In this document: in pieces, positions 54,831 through 64,000 of the stretch
How the letters are laid out: each line of letters opens with the position of its first letter
Numbering within the stretch: the stretch's first letter is position 1
Assembly (NCBI RefSeq): GCF_030291075.1
Contig: NZ_CP127407.1
Location: 3,780,001-3,844,000, forward strand
From: Stenotrophomonas sp. 57
Lineage (GTDB): Bacteria; Pseudomonadota; Gammaproteobacteria; Xanthomonadales; Xanthomonadaceae
Length of the DNA stretch: 64,000 nt
Direction: 5' to 3'
Program-made: the position numbers and the translations under genes
Notes under the pieces: model-generated
What the model was told of the DNA's origin: nothing
The model's input: the letters and a program-made list of their open reading frames with translations, nothing else
The model's database searches: none

Positions 54831-55000
54831 GGCAGGTCTCCAGGGTACGGGCCCGGCGGGCGGGCAGCCCGATAGATATGGCGCTGGCAGGCGTGGCTGA
54901 CAAGGGGTCTCGGCCCGGCATTCACGTCGGCCTTACGGTCGCGCACCGAAGCTGTGGCTGCGGGGGAGTCCGCAGCGGTACGCACCGAACGAGGCCCTAC

Positions 55001-55405
55001 ATGGAAGGTCTGGCTGCAGTTGCATCCGCCTCACCTGCCCGGTCACTGGCATTGTCCGCCAGCCCGGCCGAACTGGCCTGGATCGCCGCATTGTGCGATG
55101 CCGGCGACGACGCCCCGCGTCACCTGCATCAGCTGCAGGCAGTGCTGCAGCAGGGCGGCACGTTCAGCGATGCCCAGGAGTGGTACCCGTTCGAAGTGAT
55201 CGAACGCGGCGCCAGCCAGCTGAGGCTGGGCCATGAGCGCGAGTTCGTGATCTGCGTGCTGCTGTGGCTGCAGGCGTTGGCGCAGGGCCGCGCCAGCACG
55301 CTGGACCCGAGCCTGCATCTTGATGACCGCGCGATGGACATCGAGGCGCTGCCCGATGCCCTGCGTGATGCGGTGCTGGATGCGTTCACCGCAGCGGGGT
55401 ATTGA
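55001..55405 (+). CDS. Hypothetical protein, unknown
   Basis: A 134-residue, acidic, Ala/Leu-rich soluble protein with no signal or membrane segment. Blocks such as AEWIAALCDAG-like helices and RLGHEREFVICVLLWLQAL suggest an all-helical fold. No family recognised. About 170 nt separate it from the divergent oligopeptidase A gene; no clear promoter is seen. Confidence 0.55.
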   Translation: MEGLAAVASASPARSLALSASPAELAWIAALCDAGDDAPRHLHQLQAVLQQGGTFSDAQEWYPFEVIERGASQLRLGHEREFVICVLLWLQALAQGRASTLDPSLHLDDRAMDIEALPDALRDAVLDAFTAAGY

Positions 55406-55453
55406 GACGCCATCGTGATCGCCGGGCGTGGCCCGGCAACAACGTCGACCGTC

Positions 55454-56566
55454 CTACAACGCTTCCAGGCTGCGCCACGGCAGTTCGGGCAGCCCCTGCC
55501 CGGCCACCGCCGCGGCCAGCTGCGCATCGGCGCCGTCCACGTCGATGCCCTGGCGCACGTACCACGCCGGGTCGTAATAGCTGTGCGCGTAGCGCTCGCC
55601 GCTGTCGCACAGGATGCTGACGATGCTGCCCTGGCGGCCCGCCTCGCGCATCCACTGCGCGGCCTGCAGCACGCCGATGAAGTTGGTGCCGGTGGAGCCA
55701 CCGACGCGGCGGCCCAGCTGGCGGCTGACATGGCGCATCGCGGCCAGGCTCAGCGCATCGGGTACCTTCACCATCGCATCCACGCTGGTAGGGATGAAAC
55801 TCGGCTCCACCCGCGGGCGGCCAATACCTTCCACGCGCGAACCACCGCTGCAGGTCAGGCCCCGCCAGTCCTGCTCACCGGCCACCGCCGCCTGATAGCC
55901 ATCGAAGAACACCGACACTTCCGGGTCGGCGCACAGGATGCGGGTGTCATGCCGGCGGTAGCTGACGTAGCGGCCCAGCGTGGCGGCGGTGCCGCCGGTG
56001 CCGGGGCTGCACACGATCCATTCCGGAATCGGGCTCGGCTCCTCGGCCATCTGCTTGAAGATGGATTCGGCGATGTTGTTGTTGGCACGCCAGTCGGTGG
56101 CGCGCTCGGCATAGGTGAACTGGTCCATGAAGTGGCCGCCGGTTTCACGGGCCAGTTTTTCCGAATCACAGTTGAGGTCGCAGGCACGCTCGACCAGATG
56201 GCAGCGACCGCCATGGAATTCGATCGCCGCGATCTTCTCCGGCGAGGTCGTGGCCGGGATCACCGCAATGAACGGCAAACCGAGCAGTCGCGCGAAATAG
56301 GCTTCGGAGACAGCGGTCGAGCCGCTGGACGCCTCGATCACCGGCCGCCCTTCGCGCAGCCAGCCATTGGCCAACGCATACAGGAACAGCGAGCGCGCCA
56401 GCCGATGCTTCAGGCTGCCGGTGGGATGGCTCGATTCATCCTTCAGGTACACATCGATGCCCTCGAACCCGGGCAGCGCCAACGGGATCAGGTGGGTATC
56501 GGCGGAACGGTTGAAATCGGCTTCGATCTTGCGGATGGCGGCGGCCACCCATTCACGCTGCGACAT
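55454..56566 (-). CDS. PLP-dependent cysteine synthase-like enzyme (Cds1-like)
   Basis: A 370-residue fold-type II PLP enzyme. The PLP lysine is in [14 protein letters not shown], the phosphate-binding loop is [10 protein letters not shown] and [10 protein letters not shown] is the substrate loop. It is longer than CysK (about 310) and resembles cysteine desulfhydrase/synthase proteins of the Cds1 type, which can release sulfide from cysteine. ATG at 56566 is preferred over a TTG nine bases upstream. Confidence 0.82.
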   Translation of the reverse strand: MSQREWVAAAIRKIEADFNRSADTHLIPLALPGFEGIDVYLKDESSHPTGSLKHRLARSLFLYALANGWLREGRPVIEASSGSTAVSEAYFARLLGLPFIAVIPATTSPEKIAAIEFHGGRCHLVERACDLNCDSEKLARETGGHFMDQFTYAERATDWRANNNIAESIFKQMAEEPSPIPEWIVCSPGTGGTAATLGRYVSYRRHDTRILCADPEVSVFFDGYQAAVAGEQDWRGLTCSGGSRVEGIGRPRVEPSFIPTSVDAMVKVPDALSLAAMRHVSRQLGRRVGGSTGTNFIGVLQAAQWMREAGRQGSIVSILCDSGERYAHSYYDPAWYVRQGIDVDGADAQLAAAVAGQGLPELPWRSLEAL

Positions 56567-56690
56567 GGCGGGCAATCGTTGTCAGGACGGAACGGTGCGA
56601 TCCGGTCATTGTACGTCGCAGTGCCGTCAGGTGCTGGCCGGTAGAATGGCGCCATCCGGCCGGCAACGGCCCTGTCTGAAGGACCTCCCC

Positions 56691-57209
56691 ATGACCATTC
56701 CCGCCCTGCGCGATGTCCCCGGCGTCGCCGCCCAGGCCCCGGCCGAAACCACCGGCTTCGTGTTCAACCACACCATGCTGCGGGTGAAGGACATCACCGC
56801 CTCGCTGGACTTCTACACCCGCGTGCTCGGCTACCAGCTGATCGACAAGCGCGACTTCCCGGAGGCCCAGTTCAGCCTGTACTTCCTGGCCTACGTGCCG
56901 GCCAACGTCACGGTGCCGGAAGATGACAACGCCCGCCGCCTGTGGATGGCCGGCCTGACGGGCGTGCTGGAACTGACCCACAACCACGGTACCGAAACCC
57001 AGGATGGCGCGGTCTACCACGACGGCAACAGCGATCCGCGCGGCTTCGGCCACATCTGCGTGTCGGTGCCGGACATCGAGGCTGCCTGCCAGCGCTTCGA
57101 GGACCTCGGCGTGACCTTCCAGAAGCGCCTCACCGACGGCCGCATGAAGAACCTGGCCTTCATCAAGGACCCGGACGGCTACTGGGTCGAGATCATCGCC
57201 AACGCCTGA
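56691..57209 (+). CDS. gloA: Lactoylglutathione lyase (glyoxalase I)
   Basis: A 172-residue metalloenzyme that turns the methylglyoxal-glutathione adduct into lactoylglutathione. Metal ligands are visible in FNHTMLRVKD (His), LELTHN (Glu), GFGHICVSV (His) and YWVEII (Glu). The extra N-terminal and mid-loop lengths fit the zinc-type enzyme of Pseudomonas and human. TAGAAT at 56642-56647 is a probable -10 box. Confidence 0.93.
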   Translation: MTIPALRDVPGVAAQAPAETTGFVFNHTMLRVKDITASLDFYTRVLGYQLIDKRDFPEAQFSLYFLAYVPANVTVPEDDNARRLWMAGLTGVLELTHNHGTETQDGAVYHDGNSDPRGFGHICVSVPDIEAACQRFEDLGVTFQKRLTDGRMKNLAFIKDPDGYWVEIIANA

Positions 57210-57233
57210 CCCGGAAAAGGGCACAATTCCGGA

Positions 57234-57304
57234 AGCGCCGGGCCATGCCCGGCGGCCTTGAGCAGGCCGCGCTGCGTGCTCGCCGGGCACAGCCCGGCGC
57301 TACC
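57234..57304. repeat. SMAG-type pair
   Basis: AGCGCCGGGCC unit and an inverted unit ending CGGCGCTACC form a long hairpin between gloA and the VOC gene. Confidence 0.65.
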
Positions 57305-57333
57305 GACTCCGTCCCCTTTTTCGCGAGGTTCGT

Positions 57334-57762
57334 ATGGAAACGATGGAACTGCACCGTGGCCGCCTGATCGACCACATCCAGCTGGTGGTGCGTGACCTGG
57401 CCGCCAGCCGCCGTTTCTACCAGGCGGTGTTCGACACCATCGGCATCCCGGTGGCCGGTGAGGGCGATGACTACTTCTGGGCCGACGAGCTGTTCATTTC
57501 CAGCGCCAGCAGCGAGGCCGCAGCCGGCCAGCTGACCGGACGCCACCACCTCGCGTTCCAGGCCCGCGACACTGCCACCGTCGATGCCTTCCACAGCGCC
57601 GCGATTGCCGCCGGCGGCATCGACAACGGCGCGCCCGGCGAACGCCCCTACCACCCGGGCTACTACGGTGCGTTCGTGCTCGATCCCGACGGCAACAACA
57701 TTGAAGTGGTCTACCACGGCCCGGCCAACTACAGCGCCGACTCGGTGAAGGTCACTTTCTGA
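57334..57762 (+). CDS. VOC-family (glyoxalase/bleomycin resistance fold) protein
   Basis: A 142-residue single-domain VOC protein. Metal-site candidates are His in DHIQLVVRD, His in RHHLAFQA and Glu in NNIEVVYHG. The family includes dioxygenases, glyoxalases and antibiotic-binding proteins; the role is unknown. Its place after gloA may reflect loose functional grouping only. Confidence 0.85.
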   Translation: METMELHRGRLIDHIQLVVRDLAASRRFYQAVFDTIGIPVAGEGDDYFWADELFISSASSEAAAGQLTGRHHLAFQARDTATVDAFHSAAIAAGGIDNGAPGERPYHPGYYGAFVLDPDGNNIEVVYHGPANYSADSVKVTF

Positions 57763-57787
57763 TATCACCGAAGCCGTGAACGAAGGA

Positions 57788-57804
57788 GCCGGGCAATGCC
57801 CGGC
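57788..57804. terminator. Stem-loop between convergent VOC and CBS genes
   Basis: GCCGGGCA/TGCCCGGC stem followed by CTCTCT on the plus strand, 26 nt from each stop codon. Confidence 0.55.
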
Positions 57805-57829
57805 CTCTCTGCTTCCAACGATGCTGCCC

Positions 57830-58261
57830 TCAGTGGGCCGCCATGTAGATGTCCTGCAGCACGGCCTTTTCCAGTTCCAGCTCGCCCAGCAGGTTCTTCA
57901 CGATGTCGCCCAGGCTGAGGATGCCGACCAGGCGGGCGCCTTCAGTGACCATCAGATGGCGACGCCGCGAGTACGTCATCAGCGACATGGCCTGCTTCAG
58001 GGTGGCCTCCGGCGCGATACCTTCCAGGCCGGTGGTCGGCACGCTGGAAATCACCCGACGGCCAGCCTGAGGGCCGTCGTCGGCCAGCGTGCGCACGATG
58101 TCCTTTTCGGAAATGATGCCCACCGGGGCATCGTCCTTCATCACCACCAGCGCAGCGATCCTGTTCGCGCTCATCTTGTGGGCGGCGGCACCGATGGTGT
58201 CTTCGGCGTCGATGGTGATGACAGCTTCTTTCTTGGATTGCAGGAGTTCGCGGACGTTCAT
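57830..58261 (-). CDS. CBS-domain protein
   Basis: A 143-residue protein made of a tandem CBS pair (about 8-60 and 72-125), with SANRIAALVVMKDDAPVGIISEKDIVRTL in the first repeat split across a turn. Such stand-alone pairs bind adenine nucleotides and regulate partner enzymes; the partner is unknown. AGGAAAC precedes the ATG. TTGACT about 30 nt upstream could be a -35. Confidence 0.9.
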   Translation of the reverse strand: MNVRELLQSKKEAVITIDAEDTIGAAAHKMSANRIAALVVMKDDAPVGIISEKDIVRTLADDGPQAGRRVISSVPTTGLEGIAPEATLKQAMSLMTYSRRRHLMVTEGARLVGILSLGDIVKNLLGELELEKAVLQDIYMAAH

Positions 58262-58650
58262 TCTTGTTTCCTGGTGCAGGTCACTGAAGTCAAAAAAGTG
58301 TGCTCTTCCGATACGCCCCCTCCCCGGGAACAGACCTTTCAGCGCACGTCTGGCGCACCCGGCTGCCGGTGGAATGCATCGACAGGCGACGTGCTGCAAC
58401 GCGAACGAGGCGGGTTCAACAGCACAGCCCGTATCTCGGTCAAATCGATTCTACGACTGCGTCCCTCGGTCGCTACCGGCATCGATGGGACAGTCCGTCG
58501 TGGGAACCAACCGACGATCCAGAGAATGGCACCGTGGCTGAAACCGCCGCTGAATACTGGCGGTGCCACGCGTTAAAGATTGAGTGCGTCCTGCCGAACG
58601 CGGACAGAACACCCGGCGGCTGTCCCACTTGCCACCGCTACCGACGCAAA
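58262..58650. other. Non-coding gap between CBS gene and glmS terminator
   Basis: About 390 nt with no convincing gene. Short frames exist but none with good start signals. A TAGAAT box (minus strand, about 58449-58454) is the only promoter-like signal apart from TTGACT near the CBS start. A long leader or a small RNA is possible but not shown. Confidence 0.4.
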
Positions 58651-58678
58651 CGAAAGGGGCCCACGCGGGGCCCCTTCG
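58651..58678 (-). terminator. Terminator-like stem-loop after glmS
   Basis: AAGGGGCCC/GGGGCCCCTT stem about 30 nt past the glmS stop, followed by TTTCG on the minus strand. Confidence 0.65.
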
Positions 58679-58707
58679 CTTGCAGCATCCAAACAAGCCG
58701 ACGGGTG

Positions 58708-60546
58708 TTACTCCACCGTCACGCTCTTGGCCAGGTTGCGCGGCTTGTCCACGTCGGTGCCACGTGCCAGCGCGGTGTGGTACGCCAGCAACTGGACCGG
58801 AATGGTGTGCACGATCGGGCTGAGCACGCCGGCATGGCGCGGCGTGCGGATCACATGCACGCCTTCGGACGCGTTGAAGTTGCTGTCCTGGTCGGCGAAC
58901 ACGAACAGTTCACCGCCACGCGCACGCACTTCCTGCATGTTCGACTTCACCTTTTCCAGCAGGCTGTCGTTGGGCGCGATCACCACCACCGGCATGTCCT
59001 CGTCCACCAGCGCCAGCGGGCCATGCTTCAGCTCGCCCGCCGGGTAGGCCTCGGCGTGGATGTAGGAGATTTCCTTGAGCTTGAGCGCGCCTTCCAGCGC
59101 GATCGGGTAGTGCAGGCCACGACCCAGGAACAGCGCGCTGCTCTTGCGCGCGAAGCGCTCGGCCCAGGCAGCGATCTGCGGCTCCATGTTCAATGCATGC
59201 TGCACGCTGCCCGGCAGGAAGCGCAGCTGCTCCAGGTAGTCCGCTTCCTGCGCCGCGTCGATGCGGCCATGCAGCTTGCCCAGCACCATGGTCAGCTGGA
59301 ACAGTGCCGCCAGCTGGGTGGTGAATGCCTTCGTCGAGGCCACGCCGATCTCGGCACCGGCACGGGTGTAGCAGACCAGTTCGCTGGCGCGCGGAATCGC
59401 ACTTTCCGGCACGTTGCAGATCGACAGCGTGTGCTTGTGGCCGAGCGACTTGGCGTACTTCAGCGCTTCCATCGTATCCAGCGTTTCGCCGGACTGGGAA
59501 ATGGTGACGATCAGGTGCTTCGGGTTGGCAAACGCGGCGCGATACCGGTATTCGCTGGCGATTTCCACGCTGCACGGCAGGCCGGCGATGGCCTCGATCC
59601 AGTAGCGCGCGGTCAGGCCGGAGTAATAGCTGGTACCGCAGGCGATGATCTGCACGCCCTCGATGCCCGACAGCACGGCCTCGGCGTTCTTGCCGAACAG
59701 CTCGGCCGGGAAACCACCGGCATCGATCGCCGCCTCGATGGTGTCGCCCAGCGCACGCGGCTGCTCGTGGATTTCCTTCTGCATGAAGTGGCGGTACGGG
59801 CCCAGCTCCAGCGATGCCAGCGACACGTCGGACAGATGCACGTCGCGCTCGACCGGCTGGTCGTGCTCGTCGAAGATGCGCACGCCGTCACGCCGGATTT
59901 CGGCGGTGTCACCCTCTTCCAGGAAGATCACCTTGCGCGTGGCCGAGATCACGGCCGAGACGTCCGAGGCGACGAAGTTCTCGCCTTCGCCCAGGCCGAT
60001 CAGCAGCGGGCAGCCCATGCGCGCACAGACGAAGCGCTCCGGCTCGGCGCGGCTGACCACGGCCAGCGCGTAGGCACCGGTCAGTTCCTTCACCGTGTGC
60101 TGCAGCGCCACCAGCAGGTCGTCGCCGCTCTTCAGGTGATGGTGGATCAGGTGCGCGATGACTTCGGTATCGGTCTGCGACTCGAACGTGTAGCCCATCG
60201 CGCGCAGCTTCTCGCGCTGCTCTTCGTGGTTCTCGATGATGCCGTTGTGCACCAGCGCCACGCCCTGGCTGATATGCGGATGCGCATTGGCCTCGGTGAC
60301 ACCACCGTGGGTGGCCCAGCGGGTATGGCCGATGCCCAGCACCGCGTTGAAGCCCTCGGCCTCGGCCGCCGTGGCCATTTCCGACACTCGGCCGGTACGA
60401 CGCACGCGACGCACCTCCGACCGCTCGGCATGGTCGATCACCGCGATACCCGAGGAATCGTAACCACGGTACTCAAGGCGCTTCAGACCCTCGATCAGCA
60501 CCGGCACCACGTCGCGATCGGCGATCGCACCCACGATTCCACACAT
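58708..60546 (-). CDS. glmS: Glutamine--fructose-6-phosphate aminotransferase
   Basis: A 612-residue enzyme that makes glucosamine-6-phosphate, the entry point to peptidoglycan and LPS sugars. The catalytic C2 (MCGIVGAIA) begins the glutaminase domain (about 1-240); two SIS sugar isomerase domains follow ([33 protein letters not shown] in part) and the end is [11 protein letters not shown]. No glmS ribozyme is seen in the short upstream region, as expected for a Gram-negative. Confidence 0.98.
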   Translation of the reverse strand: MCGIVGAIADRDVVPVLIEGLKRLEYRGYDSSGIAVIDHAERSEVRRVRRTGRVSEMATAAEAEGFNAVLGIGHTRWATHGGVTEANAHPHISQGVALVHNGIIENHEEQREKLRAMGYTFESQTDTEVIAHLIHHHLKSGDDLLVALQHTVKELTGAYALAVVSRAEPERFVCARMGCPLLIGLGEGENFVASDVSAVISATRKVIFLEEGDTAEIRRDGVRIFDEHDQPVERDVHLSDVSLASLELGPYRHFMQKEIHEQPRALGDTIEAAIDAGGFPAELFGKNAEAVLSGIEGVQIIACGTSYYSGLTARYWIEAIAGLPCSVEIASEYRYRAAFANPKHLIVTISQSGETLDTMEALKYAKSLGHKHTLSICNVPESAIPRASELVCYTRAGAEIGVASTKAFTTQLAALFQLTMVLGKLHGRIDAAQEADYLEQLRFLPGSVQHALNMEPQIAAWAERFARKSSALFLGRGLHYPIALEGALKLKEISYIHAEAYPAGELKHGPLALVDEDMPVVVIAPNDSLLEKVKSNMQEVRARGGELFVFADQDSNFNASEGVHVIRTPRHAGVLSPIVHTIPVQLLAYHTALARGTDVDKPRNLAKSVTVE

Positions 60547-60621
60547 GTCACGCGTTTCCTTGAAGACGATCGCGGCATTCTAGCGTGCGTGTCCGCCTTC
60601 CCCCTCCTGTCCGCTTAATGA

Positions 60622-60659
60622 AAGTGTCCGGAAAGGTGTCCGCGGACACCCGGACACTT
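60622..60659. promoter_or_regulatory. Nested palindrome, probable activator binding site
   Basis: AAGTGTCCGG (60622-60631) pairs with CCGGACACTT (60650-60659), and inside lies the perfect 16-bp palindrome GGTGTCCGCGGACACC (60635-60650). There are four GTGTCC half-sites. It lies about 45-80 nt upstream of the sigma-54 -24 box, the normal place for an enhancer-binding protein. Confidence 0.65.
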
Positions 60660-60699
60660 CACATAACAGCCCAACTCATTGACCCATAAGGAATTAAAG

Positions 60700-60717
60700 T
60701 TGGCACGCTACGTGCTT
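60700..60717 (+). promoter_or_regulatory. Sigma-54 (RpoN) promoter of the ABC export operon
   Basis: TGGCACG (60701-60707), four bases, then GTGCT (60712-60716). The GG (60702-60703) and GC (60714-60715) are spaced as in the -24/-12 consensus TGGCACG-N4-TTGCW, with one base off. Transcription would start near 60727, 23 nt before the adaptor gene ATG. Confidence 0.75.
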
Positions 60718-60749
60718 GGTACTGGCTACCACCGTCAGGCACGCACCCG

Positions 60750-62027
60750 ATGATCCGCGACACTTCCGCCCAGGACCAGATCGTTTCCTCCGCCCCGGCC
60801 AGCGCCCCGCGCGCCAACTGGCTCCGTTACCGTTGGCCAGCGCTGGGCACGATCGCCCTGCTCGCCGGCATCGGCTGGGCCGTGCACGCCTGGTCCAACG
60901 CCAGCCGCTCCTTCGACAGCAGCCGCGTGCGCATCGCCGAAGTGAAGCGTGGCGATCTGGTCCGTGACATCGCCGCCGATGGCCGCGTGATCGCCGCCAA
61001 CAGCCCGATCCTGTATGCCATCTCCGCGGGCACCGTGGACCTGAAGGTGGTCGCCGGCGATGTGGTGAAGAAGGGGCAGGAGCTGGCGATCATCGACAGC
61101 CCCGAACTGCGCAGCAAGCTGGCCCAGGAACAGGCCACCCTGGCCGGCCTGGAAGCCGAGGCCAGCCGTGCCGCGCTGGACGCCACCCTCGCCCGCGCCA
61201 AGTCGCGCAAGGAAACCGACCAGGCCACCATCGAACGGCAGGCCGCCGACCGCGACCTGCAGCGCTACCAGCGCGGCTACGACGGCGGCGCGGTGCCGCA
61301 GATCGACCTGGCCAAGGCCAAGGACTCGCTGAAGAAGGCCGACATCACCCTGGCCAACGCCACCACCGATGCCCGCCTGCAGAGCCAGGGCGCAGACCTG
61401 GATGCCCGCAACAAGCGCCTGCTGGCCGATCGCCAGAAGGCCGTGGTGGCCGAAGTGCAGCGCCAGGTCGATGCACTGACCCTGCGTGCACCGTTCGACG
61501 GCCAGGTCGGCCAGGTGCAGGCGGTCCAGTCCACCAATCTGGCCGCCAACGCGCCGGTGCTGGGCGTGGTCGATCTGTCCAAGTTCGAGGTCGAGATCAA
61601 GGTGCCGGAAAGCTTCGCCCGCGACCTGGCGATCGGCATGCCGGCACAGCTGACCGGCGGCAACGGCCAGCCGTTCCCGGGCGAGATCAGCGCAGTGTCG
61701 CCCGAAGTGGTCAACGGCGAGGTCACCGCCCGCGTGCGCTTCGCCAGCGCGCAGCCGGAAGGCCTGCGCCAAAGCCAGCGGATGTCGGTGCGCGTGCTGC
61801 TCGATACCCGCAGGAACGTGCTGAAGGTCGAGCGCGGCCCGTTCGTCGAACAGGGCAATGGCGTGGCCTACGTGATGGATGGCCGCACCGCCGTGCGGCG
61901 TCCGGTGGAACTGGGCGTCAGCAGCCTGGGCGAAGTGGAAATCAAGTCGGGCGTGCAGCCAGGCGACCGCATCGTGGTCTCCGGCAGCGACCTGTTCAAG
62001 GACGCCGAACGCGTCTCCGTCAACTGA
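60750..62027 (+). CDS. Periplasmic adaptor of MacA/HlyD type
   Basis: A 425-residue membrane fusion protein with one N-terminal membrane helix (WPALGTIALLAGIGWAVHAW). Split lipoyl halves (DLKVVAGDVVKKGQELAIID and LTLRAPFDGQVGQVQAVQST) flank a long alpha-helical hairpin (about 125-235), followed by a beta-barrel. It would couple the ABC permease to an outer-membrane channel. The first gene of the sigma-54-driven operon. No good Shine-Dalgarno is seen. Confidence 0.9.
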   Translation: MIRDTSAQDQIVSSAPASAPRANWLRYRWPALGTIALLAGIGWAVHAWSNASRSFDSSRVRIAEVKRGDLVRDIAADGRVIAANSPILYAISAGTVDLKVVAGDVVKKGQELAIIDSPELRSKLAQEQATLAGLEAEASRAALDATLARAKSRKETDQATIERQAADRDLQRYQRGYDGGAVPQIDLAKAKDSLKKADITLANATTDARLQSQGADLDARNKRLLADRQKAVVAEVQRQVDALTLRAPFDGQVGQVQAVQSTNLAANAPVLGVVDLSKFEVEIKVPESFARDLAIGMPAQLTGGNGQPFPGEISAVSPEVVNGEVTARVRFASAQPEGLRQSQRMSVRVLLDTRRNVLKVERGPFVEQGNGVAYVMDGRTAVRRPVELGVSSLGEVEIKSGVQPGDRIVVSGSDLFKDAERVSVN

Positions 62028-62062
62028 TACCTGATACCTGAATCCTGGAGAGAGGACACCCC

Positions 62063-62788
62063 ATGTACATGCTCGAAATGCGTTCGGTCGCCAAGGTCTT
62101 CCGCACCGAACAGGTGGAAACCCACGCGTTGCGCTCACTGGAACTGCAGGTCAAGGAAGGCGAGTTCGTCGCCGTCACCGGCCCGTCCGGCTCCGGCAAG
62201 ACCACCTTCCTCAACATCGCCGGCCTGCTGGAAACCTTCACCAGCGGCACCTACATGCTCGACGGCCAGGATGTGAGCACACTGGGCGACGATGCCCGCA
62301 GCCGCCTGCGCAACCAGAAGATCGGCTTCATCTTCCAGGGCTTCAACCTGATCCCCGACCTGAACCTGTTCGACAACGTCGACGTGCCGCTGCGCTATCG
62401 GAAGATGAGCGCCAACGAGCGCCGCGAACGCATCGAGAAGGCGCTGACCCAGGTCGGCCTCGGCTCGCGCATGAAGCACTACCCGAACGAGCTGTCCGGC
62501 GGCCAGCAGCAGCGCGCGGCGATCGCACGCGCCCTGGCTGGCAGCCCGCGCCTGCTGCTGGCCGACGAACCGACCGGCAACCTGGATACGCAGATGGCCC
62601 GCGGTGTGATGGAACTGCTGGAGGAAATCAACGCCGCCGGCACCACCATCGTGATGGTCACCCACGACCCGGAACTGGCCGCACGCGCGCAGCGCAACGT
62701 GCACATCGTCGATGGCCAGGTCACCGACCTGGTGCGCGAGCCGGTGCTGGCCACGCCGCCGCGCCACATCGTCGCCGTCAACGAGTGA
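62063..62788 (+). CDS. ABC transporter ATPase (MacB/LolD type)
   Basis: A 241-residue stand-alone ABC ATPase of the LolD/MacB group. Walker A is GPSGSGKT (40-47), the signature LSGGQQQR, Walker B LLLADEPTGNLD and the His switch [12 protein letters not shown] precedes the ATG. It powers the permease encoded 10 nt downstream. Confidence 0.93.
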   Translation: MYMLEMRSVAKVFRTEQVETHALRSLELQVKEGEFVAVTGPSGSGKTTFLNIAGLLETFTSGTYMLDGQDVSTLGDDARSRLRNQKIGFIFQGFNLIPDLNLFDNVDVPLRYRKMSANERRERIEKALTQVGLGSRMKHYPNELSGGQQQRAAIARALAGSPRLLLADEPTGNLDTQMARGVMELLEEINAAGTTIVMVTHDPELAARAQRNVHIVDGQVTDLVREPVLATPPRHIVAVNE

Positions 62789-62798
62789 GGGCCCGACC

Positions 62799-64000
62799 AT
62801 GTTCGCCTACTACGCCCGATTGGCGGCGCGCAGTTTCCGCCGCAACAAGGTCCTGACCGCGCTCATGGTGATCGCCATCGCGCTCGGCATCGGCGCCTCG
62901 ATGACCACCCTGACCGTGTTCCACGTCCTGTCCGGCAACCCCATTCCGGACAAGAGCGAGCGCCTGTTCTACGCGCAGATCGACCCACGGCCCCGCAACG
63001 GCTTCGGCCTTGAGGAGGAACCGGAAGAGCAGATGACGCGCTATGACGCCGAAACGCTGCTGCGCGAAGCGAAAGCCGAGCGCCAGGTGATGATGACTGC
63101 CGGTGATGCAACGATCGAACCGGACAACAGTACGCTCAAGCCGTTCTCGATCGATACGCGCTGGACCTCGGCCGACTTCTTCCCGATGTTCAACGTGCCC
63201 ATGCAATACGGACGGCCGTGGACCCGCGAGGACGACAACGGGCGGGCCCGCGTGGCCGTCATCTCCAAGGCGCTCAACGAGAAGCTGTTCCAGGGCGCGA
63301 ACAGCGTCGGTCGCGAAATCCGGCTCGAGGGCAATGCGCTGCGCATCGTCGGCGTCATGAATGCCTGGAACCCGGAGCCACACTTCTTCGACCTCACCAC
63401 CGGCGCGTTCGGCAAGGAAGAGGATCTGCTGGCGCCGATCTCCACCTCGTTCGATCTCCAGCTGGGCAGCAATGGCAACATGAACTGCTTCGGTGAAAAT
63501 CCCGACGGCGCCAACAGCTACTCCGTCAACGCGCCCTGCGCCTACCTGCAGTACTGGGCAGAGATGGATCCGTCCAAGGCCGGCGACTACCGGCGCTATC
63601 TGGAGAACTACTCCAGCCTGCAGCGCCAGGCCGGCCGCTTCGAACGCCCGGTCAACGTCCGCCTGCGCAACGTGATGGAGTGGTTGGACTTCAAGGGCGC
63701 GGTACCCAGCGACGTGCGGCTGCAGCTGTGGCTGGCCCTGGGCTTCCTCGGCGTCTGCCTGGTCAACACGGTCGGCCTGCTGCTGGCCAAGTTCCTGCGC
63801 CGCAGCGGCGAGATCGGTGTGCGCCGCGCGCTGGGCGCCAGCCGCGGCCAGATCTTCCTGCAGTGCCTGGTCGAAGCCGGTGCCGTGGGTGTGGTCGGCG
63901 GCGTGCTCGGCATCGGACTGGCCCTGCTGGGGCTGTACGCGGTCCGCCAGCAGCCCGTCAGCTACGCGCAGCTGGCCCACCTGGATGGCAGCATGCTGGT
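62799..64000 (+). CDS. FtsX/MacB-type ABC permease (3' end cut by window)
   Basis: The visible 400 residues show one N-terminal membrane helix (VLTALMVIAIALGIGASMTT), a large periplasmic MacB-like domain and, near the window edge, two helices of the FtsX core (LWLALGFLGVCLVNTVGLLL and the GVVGGVLGIGLALLGLY region) with GEIGVRRALGAS, the coupling loop. The gene continues past the edge. With the adaptor and ATPase it forms a tripartite mechanotransmission-type exporter. Confidence 0.9.
   Translation, partial: MFAYYARLAARSFRRNKVLTALMVIAIALGIGASMTTLTVFHVLSGNPIPDKSERLFYAQIDPRPRNGFGLEEEPEEQMTRYDAETLLREAKAERQVMMTAGDATIEPDNSTLKPFSIDTRWTSADFFPMFNVPMQYGRPWTREDDNGRARVAVISKALNEKLFQGANSVGREIRLEGNALRIVGVMNAWNPEPHFFDLTTGAFGKEEDLLAPISTSFDLQLGSNGNMNCFGENPDGANSYSVNAPCAYLQYWAEMDPSKAGDYRRYLENYSSLQRQAGRFERPVNVRLRNVMEWLDFKGAVPSDVRLQLWLALGFLGVCLVNTVGLLLAKFLRRSGEIGVRRALGASRGQIFLQCLVEAGAVGVVGGVLGIGLALLGLYAVRQQPVSYAQLAHLDGSML

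Noticed and set aside
60547..60621. glmS ribozyme or other leader RNA before glmS
   Set aside because: The leader is short, lacks the ribozyme core, and the ribozyme class is found in Gram-positives.

Overview
The window is a GC-rich, densely packed, strand-clustered bacterial segment from a Stenotrophomonas, almost certainly of the S. maltophilia complex. The evidence is a complete smeDEF efflux operon with a divergent smeT repressor gene, dozens of GTAG-type short palindromes (SMAG repeats) between genes, and gene order typical of Xanthomonadaceae. No tRNA, rRNA, CRISPR array, insertion sequence or prophage gene was seen. The window cuts lipA on the left and an ABC permease gene on the right.

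Layout. 1-16.6 kb (minus strand) is a cell-envelope block: mreB-mreC-mreD-mrdA-rodA, a second rodA paralogue, mltB, rlpA, dacC, then a CsgG-like gene with a divergent LpxR-like lipid A deacylase gene, then ybeD-lipB-lipA. Apart from the CsgG/LpxR pair and mltB this follows the mrdAB-rlpA-dacA-ybeD-lipBA order of enterobacteria. 16.8-24.5 kb is mixed metabolism: a PfkB kinase, an HAD phosphatase, lipoproteins, a secreted M1 aminopeptidase, ubiE, a fungal-type cytosine deaminase, small unknown genes and a low-affinity iron permease. 24.6-31.3 kb is smeDEF/smeT. 31.4-36.2 kb is lptM-dapF-DUF484-xerC-hslV-hslU. 36.3-42.9 kb holds two exported S9 prolyl oligopeptidases, a PLP aminotransferase and small membrane proteins. 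43.0-46.5 kb holds a lipocalin, metNI without metQ, and an EamA exporter. 46.6-52.7 kb holds yajQ, an AcoR-like regulator that lacks the AAA+ domain, an aryl-alcohol/aryl-aldehyde dehydrogenase pair, a DUF1415 gene and an SDR gene. 52.8-60.5 kb holds oligopeptidase A, a cysteine synthase-like enzyme, glyoxalase I, a VOC protein, a CBS protein and glmS. From 60.7 kb a three-part ABC efflux/export operon (adaptor, ATPase, permease) begins behind a very good sigma-54 promoter and a nested palindrome that looks like an enhancer.

Most notable non-coding signals: two copies (9193-9308 and 48351-48467) of a roughly 115-nt element with a near-perfect long outer stem enclosing one clear inner hairpin and a second weaker one, whose stem sequences differ while pairing is kept; the sigma-54 promoter and nested GTGTCC palindrome at 60622-60717; a sigma-32-like promoter before hslVU; several genes with a -10 box 5-7 nt before the ATG, suggesting leaderless mRNAs; a local duplication of the 3' end of the HAD gene; and a hairpin that includes the lpxR-like stop codon. 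Several other genes (smeDEF, hslVU, mre, glmS) are standard and well known.
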